From: Clostridia bacterium
GTDB taxonomy: Bacteria > Bacillota > Clostridia > Oscillospirales > CAG-272
Length of the DNA: 34,664 nucleotides
NCBI GenBank assembly: GCA_017456625.1
Contig: JAFTJB010000156.1
Span: 1-34,664, forward strand
Direction of reading: 5' to 3'
Below are positions 34,617 through 34,664 of the stretch, piece after piece; within the stretch, counting starts at the first letter, position 1, and each line of letters opens with the position of its first letter. The position numbers were made by a program, and so were the translations under genes. The notes below the pieces were generated by a model. It did no database searches. It was not told where the DNA came from and saw only the letters and a program-made list of their open reading frames with translations.

Positions 34617-34664
34617 GTAGGGGCGAACTGCGTTCGCCCGCGGGCGTTCACAGAACGCCCCTAC
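34617..34664. repeat. 48-bp palindromic intergenic repeat
   Basis: GTAGGGGCG (34617-34625) is repeated in inverse at 34656-34664, with nested GCGAAC/GTTCGC (34623-34628 and 34633-34638) and GGGCGTTC/GAACGCCC arms on either side of a CCGCGG centre. It resembles a REP-like palindrome I associate with gut Firmicutes. It runs to the window edge but appears complete. Confidence 0.75.

Overview
The window looks like chromosome of an uncultured gut Clostridia bacterium, Oscillospirales or Christensenellales in style. This is inferred from the gene families, not from a marker-gene comparison. The signs are a moderately GC-rich backbone, sigma-A promoters sharing TGTGGTATAAT, a K+-dependent membrane pyrophosphatase, a LytTR/DUF3021 pair, a regulator joining an excisionase-type HTH to a LuxR-type HTH, and very large Ig-like surface proteins.

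Layout. Positions 1-2500, minus strand: the rpmG-secE-nusG-rplK-rplA operon behind one strong promoter and a leader that can fold into a branched RNA. Positions 2557-4111, plus strand: a MATE exporter with its own promoter and a bidirectional terminator. Positions 4121-6318, minus strand: hppA, an ion-pumping pyrophosphatase. Positions 6403-28543, minus strand: an accessory locus made of a regulator, a 108-residue Cys-rich protein and three giant exported proteins of 2756, 2042 and 1899 residues, in that transcriptional order and separated by only 39-63 bases. A hairpin with an embedded -10-like element separates the regulator from the rest. Positions 28569-31566, minus strand: a cytoplasmic GH92 mannosidase-family enzyme and a LytTR/DUF3021 two-gene operon.

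Positions 31604-34300 are visibly AT-rich and look acquired. They hold a retron (promoter, msr-msd RNA with paired a1/a2 ends, and a reverse transcriptase with the retron NAxxH and VTG motifs) but no recognisable effector gene. Pointing the other way is a tandem-GNAT acetyltransferase behind a leader peptide and a terminator/antiterminator switch of the kind seen upstream of ribosome-targeting-antibiotic resistance genes. The window ends in repeats: a cruciform MITE-like element of about 126 bp, a terminator and a 48-bp palindromic repeat.

The strongest leads are the effector-less retron, the attenuator-controlled GNAT gene, the 20-kb giant surface-protein operon with its Cys-rich repeats and unusual membrane anchors, and the structured rpmG leader. 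All calls come from reading the sequence. No database search or folding program was run.
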